From Deltaproteobacteria bacterium (GTDB taxonomy: Bacteria > Desulfobacterota > Desulfobulbia > Desulfobulbales > Desulfocapsaceae): DNA of 6,308 nucleotides. The DNA lies in the NCBI GenBank assembly GCA_021779275.1, contig JAJYAX010000101.1, positions 1-6,308 on the forward strand, written 5' to 3'. Below are positions 5,473 to 6,308 of the stretch, piece after piece (the stretch's first letter is position 1; each line of letters opens with the position of its first letter). The position numbers and the translations under genes were made by a program. The notes under the pieces are model-generated. The model did not search any database and had not been told where the DNA came from. It was given only the letters and a program-made list of their open reading frames with translations.

Positions 5473-5874
5473 ATGACGGCTGGAAGCGGTTCTACCAAGC
5501 CCTTACATGTCACCCTGTTCTCCTTTGGATTTAAATACGGCATACCGGAAGATATCAATCTGCTCTGGGATGTGCGGTTTTTGCCGAATCCCTATTGGGT
5601 TGACGCCTTGCGTTCACGGACCGGTCAGGACAAGGACGTTGCCGATTATGTGGCCGGAAGCACTCCAGGAAAGGAGTTTTTGCAGTTGATTGAACCCGTG
5701 GTGCTTTTTTTTGTAAAAATGAACAGCATGGCCCAAAAAGAGGAACTTCATCTGGCTGTGGGGTGCACGGGAGGTCGGCACCGGTCGGTAGCGGTGGTAG
5801 AGGCCTTGCGGCAGATATTGCAAAAACAACCTATCCAATTGACGGTCTTTCATCGTGATATTGAAAAAGGATAA
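5473..5874 (+). CDS. Stand-alone RapZ C-terminal-domain protein
   Basis: 133 residues match the C-terminal half of RapZ (YvcJ), about 284 residues in E. coli, where an N-terminal P-loop nucleotide-binding domain precedes it. Visible blocks: VTLFSFGFKYGIPED (13-27), LWDVRFLPNPYWV (31-43), LRSRTGQDKDV (47-57), the conserved loop VGCTGGRHRSVAV (96-108) with Cys98, His103 and Arg104, and VFHRDIEK (125-132). In enterics the RapZ C-terminal domain binds the GlmZ/GlmY small RNAs and senses glucosamine-6-phosphate, guiding RNase E. The N-terminal ATPase half is absent: the frame starts at ATG 5473, with GGTGA four bases before it, and no P-loop (GxxxxGKS) is seen in the preceding gene. It may act as an RNA- or metabolite-binding module alone, or pair with a P-loop protein encoded elsewhere. 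It probably shares a transcript with the unknown gene upstream. Confidence 0.92.
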   Translation: MTAGSGSTKPLHVTLFSFGFKYGIPEDINLLWDVRFLPNPYWVDALRSRTGQDKDVADYVAGSTPGKEFLQLIEPVVLFFVKMNSMAQKEELHLAVGCTGGRHRSVAVVEALRQILQKQPIQLTVFHRDIEKG

Positions 5875-5935
5875 ACAGTGTAATTCCAGGTAGGTCCTCT
5901 GGTCCCTCTCCTTGGAACAGAAGACAATGGCGCAG

Positions 5936-6308
5936 TTACCAGATCAGATCCTCAGGGACCTGAAATTCGGCATAAGGATCCTCATGGTCGGGGGTGGAAT
6001 CTTTTTTCTGGGTATGGAAGACGACAACCAGGTTTTTATTGAATTTTTGCACCTTCAGGGCCACCTCAGCCGGTACGATCTGATATCCGCCGGCCTGTCT
6101 GACGATGGCGAGGTCTCCCCTGCTCAGTCGTTCAGTGGTCTCCTTTTGTAAAAATAAGCGCTTTATTTTATTGTTATCGGTGAAATTGTAAGGGGTTTTC
6201 CCCTCTTCCATCGAGACCCGGTTGGAGTCAATAAGCTGCCGTATCTGGGCGGCTGTCTCCTTTTCCTTGAGTTCCTCGTTTTTCTTCTGATTATGTAGTC
6301 TGTGATGT
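5936..6308 (-). CDS. yaiL: DUF2058 / YaiL family protein (partial, 5' end beyond window)
   Basis: The minus-strand frame is open from the right edge to TAA 5938-5936, giving about 123 C-terminal residues. The internal Met at 6211 is not the start, because upstream codons remain in frame to the edge (HNQKKNEELKEKETAAQIRQ and on). It matches E. coli YaiL (179 residues) in order: QIRQLIDSNRV, YNFTDNNKIKRLFL, RLSRGDLAIVR, YQIVPAEVA and the C-terminal DPYAEFQVPEDLIW. The missing part would be the Lys/Glu-rich N-terminal helix typical of the family, described as nucleoprotein- or polynucleotide-associated; its exact function is not settled. It converges on the RapZ-C gene across 61 bases. TTCC-AGG (5884-5890) could pair imperfectly with CCTTGGAA (5911-5918), but there is no clear terminator. 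Confidence 0.9.
   Translation of the reverse strand, partial: HHRLHNQKKNEELKEKETAAQIRQLIDSNRVSMEEGKTPYNFTDNNKIKRLFLQKETTERLSRGDLAIVRQAGGYQIVPAEVALKVQKFNKNLVVVFHTQKKDSTPDHEDPYAEFQVPEDLIW

Noticed and set aside
5875..5935. A possible terminator between the RapZ-C and YaiL genes
   Set aside because: The TTCC-AGG / CCTTGGAA pairing is imperfect with a long loop and no T tract.
5912..6151. A 79-codon plus-strand ORF opposite the YaiL gene
   Set aside because: It is the reverse of a clearly recognised DUF2058 coding sequence.

Overview
The window looks like ordinary chromosome from a Gram-negative bacterium of middling GC content. I infer a relative of the Desulfobacterota (the sulfate-reducing 'deltaproteobacteria'). 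The reasons are the style of the receiver protein (SSGYS and AKPF signatures), a separate RapZ C-terminal domain, and SrkA and YaiL/DUF2058 homologues outside an obvious gammaproteobacterial setting. This is recall-based. No rRNA, tRNA, CRISPR array, transposase or phage gene is visible.

Left part (1-1627). The last 37 codons of a membrane protein run in from the left edge on the + strand. They meet head-on a two-gene minus-strand unit: a 263-residue protein (1547-756) and an RluA-type pseudouridine synthase (769-128). The 263-residue protein resembles the N-terminal half of the long (~550 residue) RluA-family synthases of other bacteria, so one usual polypeptide appears here as two ORFs overlapping by 14 bases.

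Middle (1628-4094). A SrkA/YihE-type stress kinase gene points right, divergently from the pseudouridine synthase unit. It converges on a spermidine-synthase-like Rossmann protein on the minus strand, and an inverted repeat spans the junction. The next intergenic space (3492-3701) has candidate promoters for both directions and leads to a stand-alone CheY-like receiver protein.

Right part (4095-6308). After the receiver comes a 425-base stretch with no credible gene. It holds a decayed direct repeat and several small inverted repeats, and forms the apparent leader of an unrecognised 295-residue helical, charge-rich protein. A stand-alone RapZ C-terminal domain gene follows 65 bases later on the same strand and may be co-transcribed. 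It converges on a DUF2058/YaiL gene whose 5' part lies beyond the right edge.

Several genes concern RNA or stress: pseudouridylation of rRNA/tRNA, SrkA, RapZ-C (sRNA and amino-sugar regulation in enterics) and YaiL. The strand layout shows at least six transcription units, so this is a set of neighbours and not one pathway. The points most worth a second look are the split pseudouridine synthase, the unknown-protein/RapZ-C pair, and the repeat-bearing leader before that pair.
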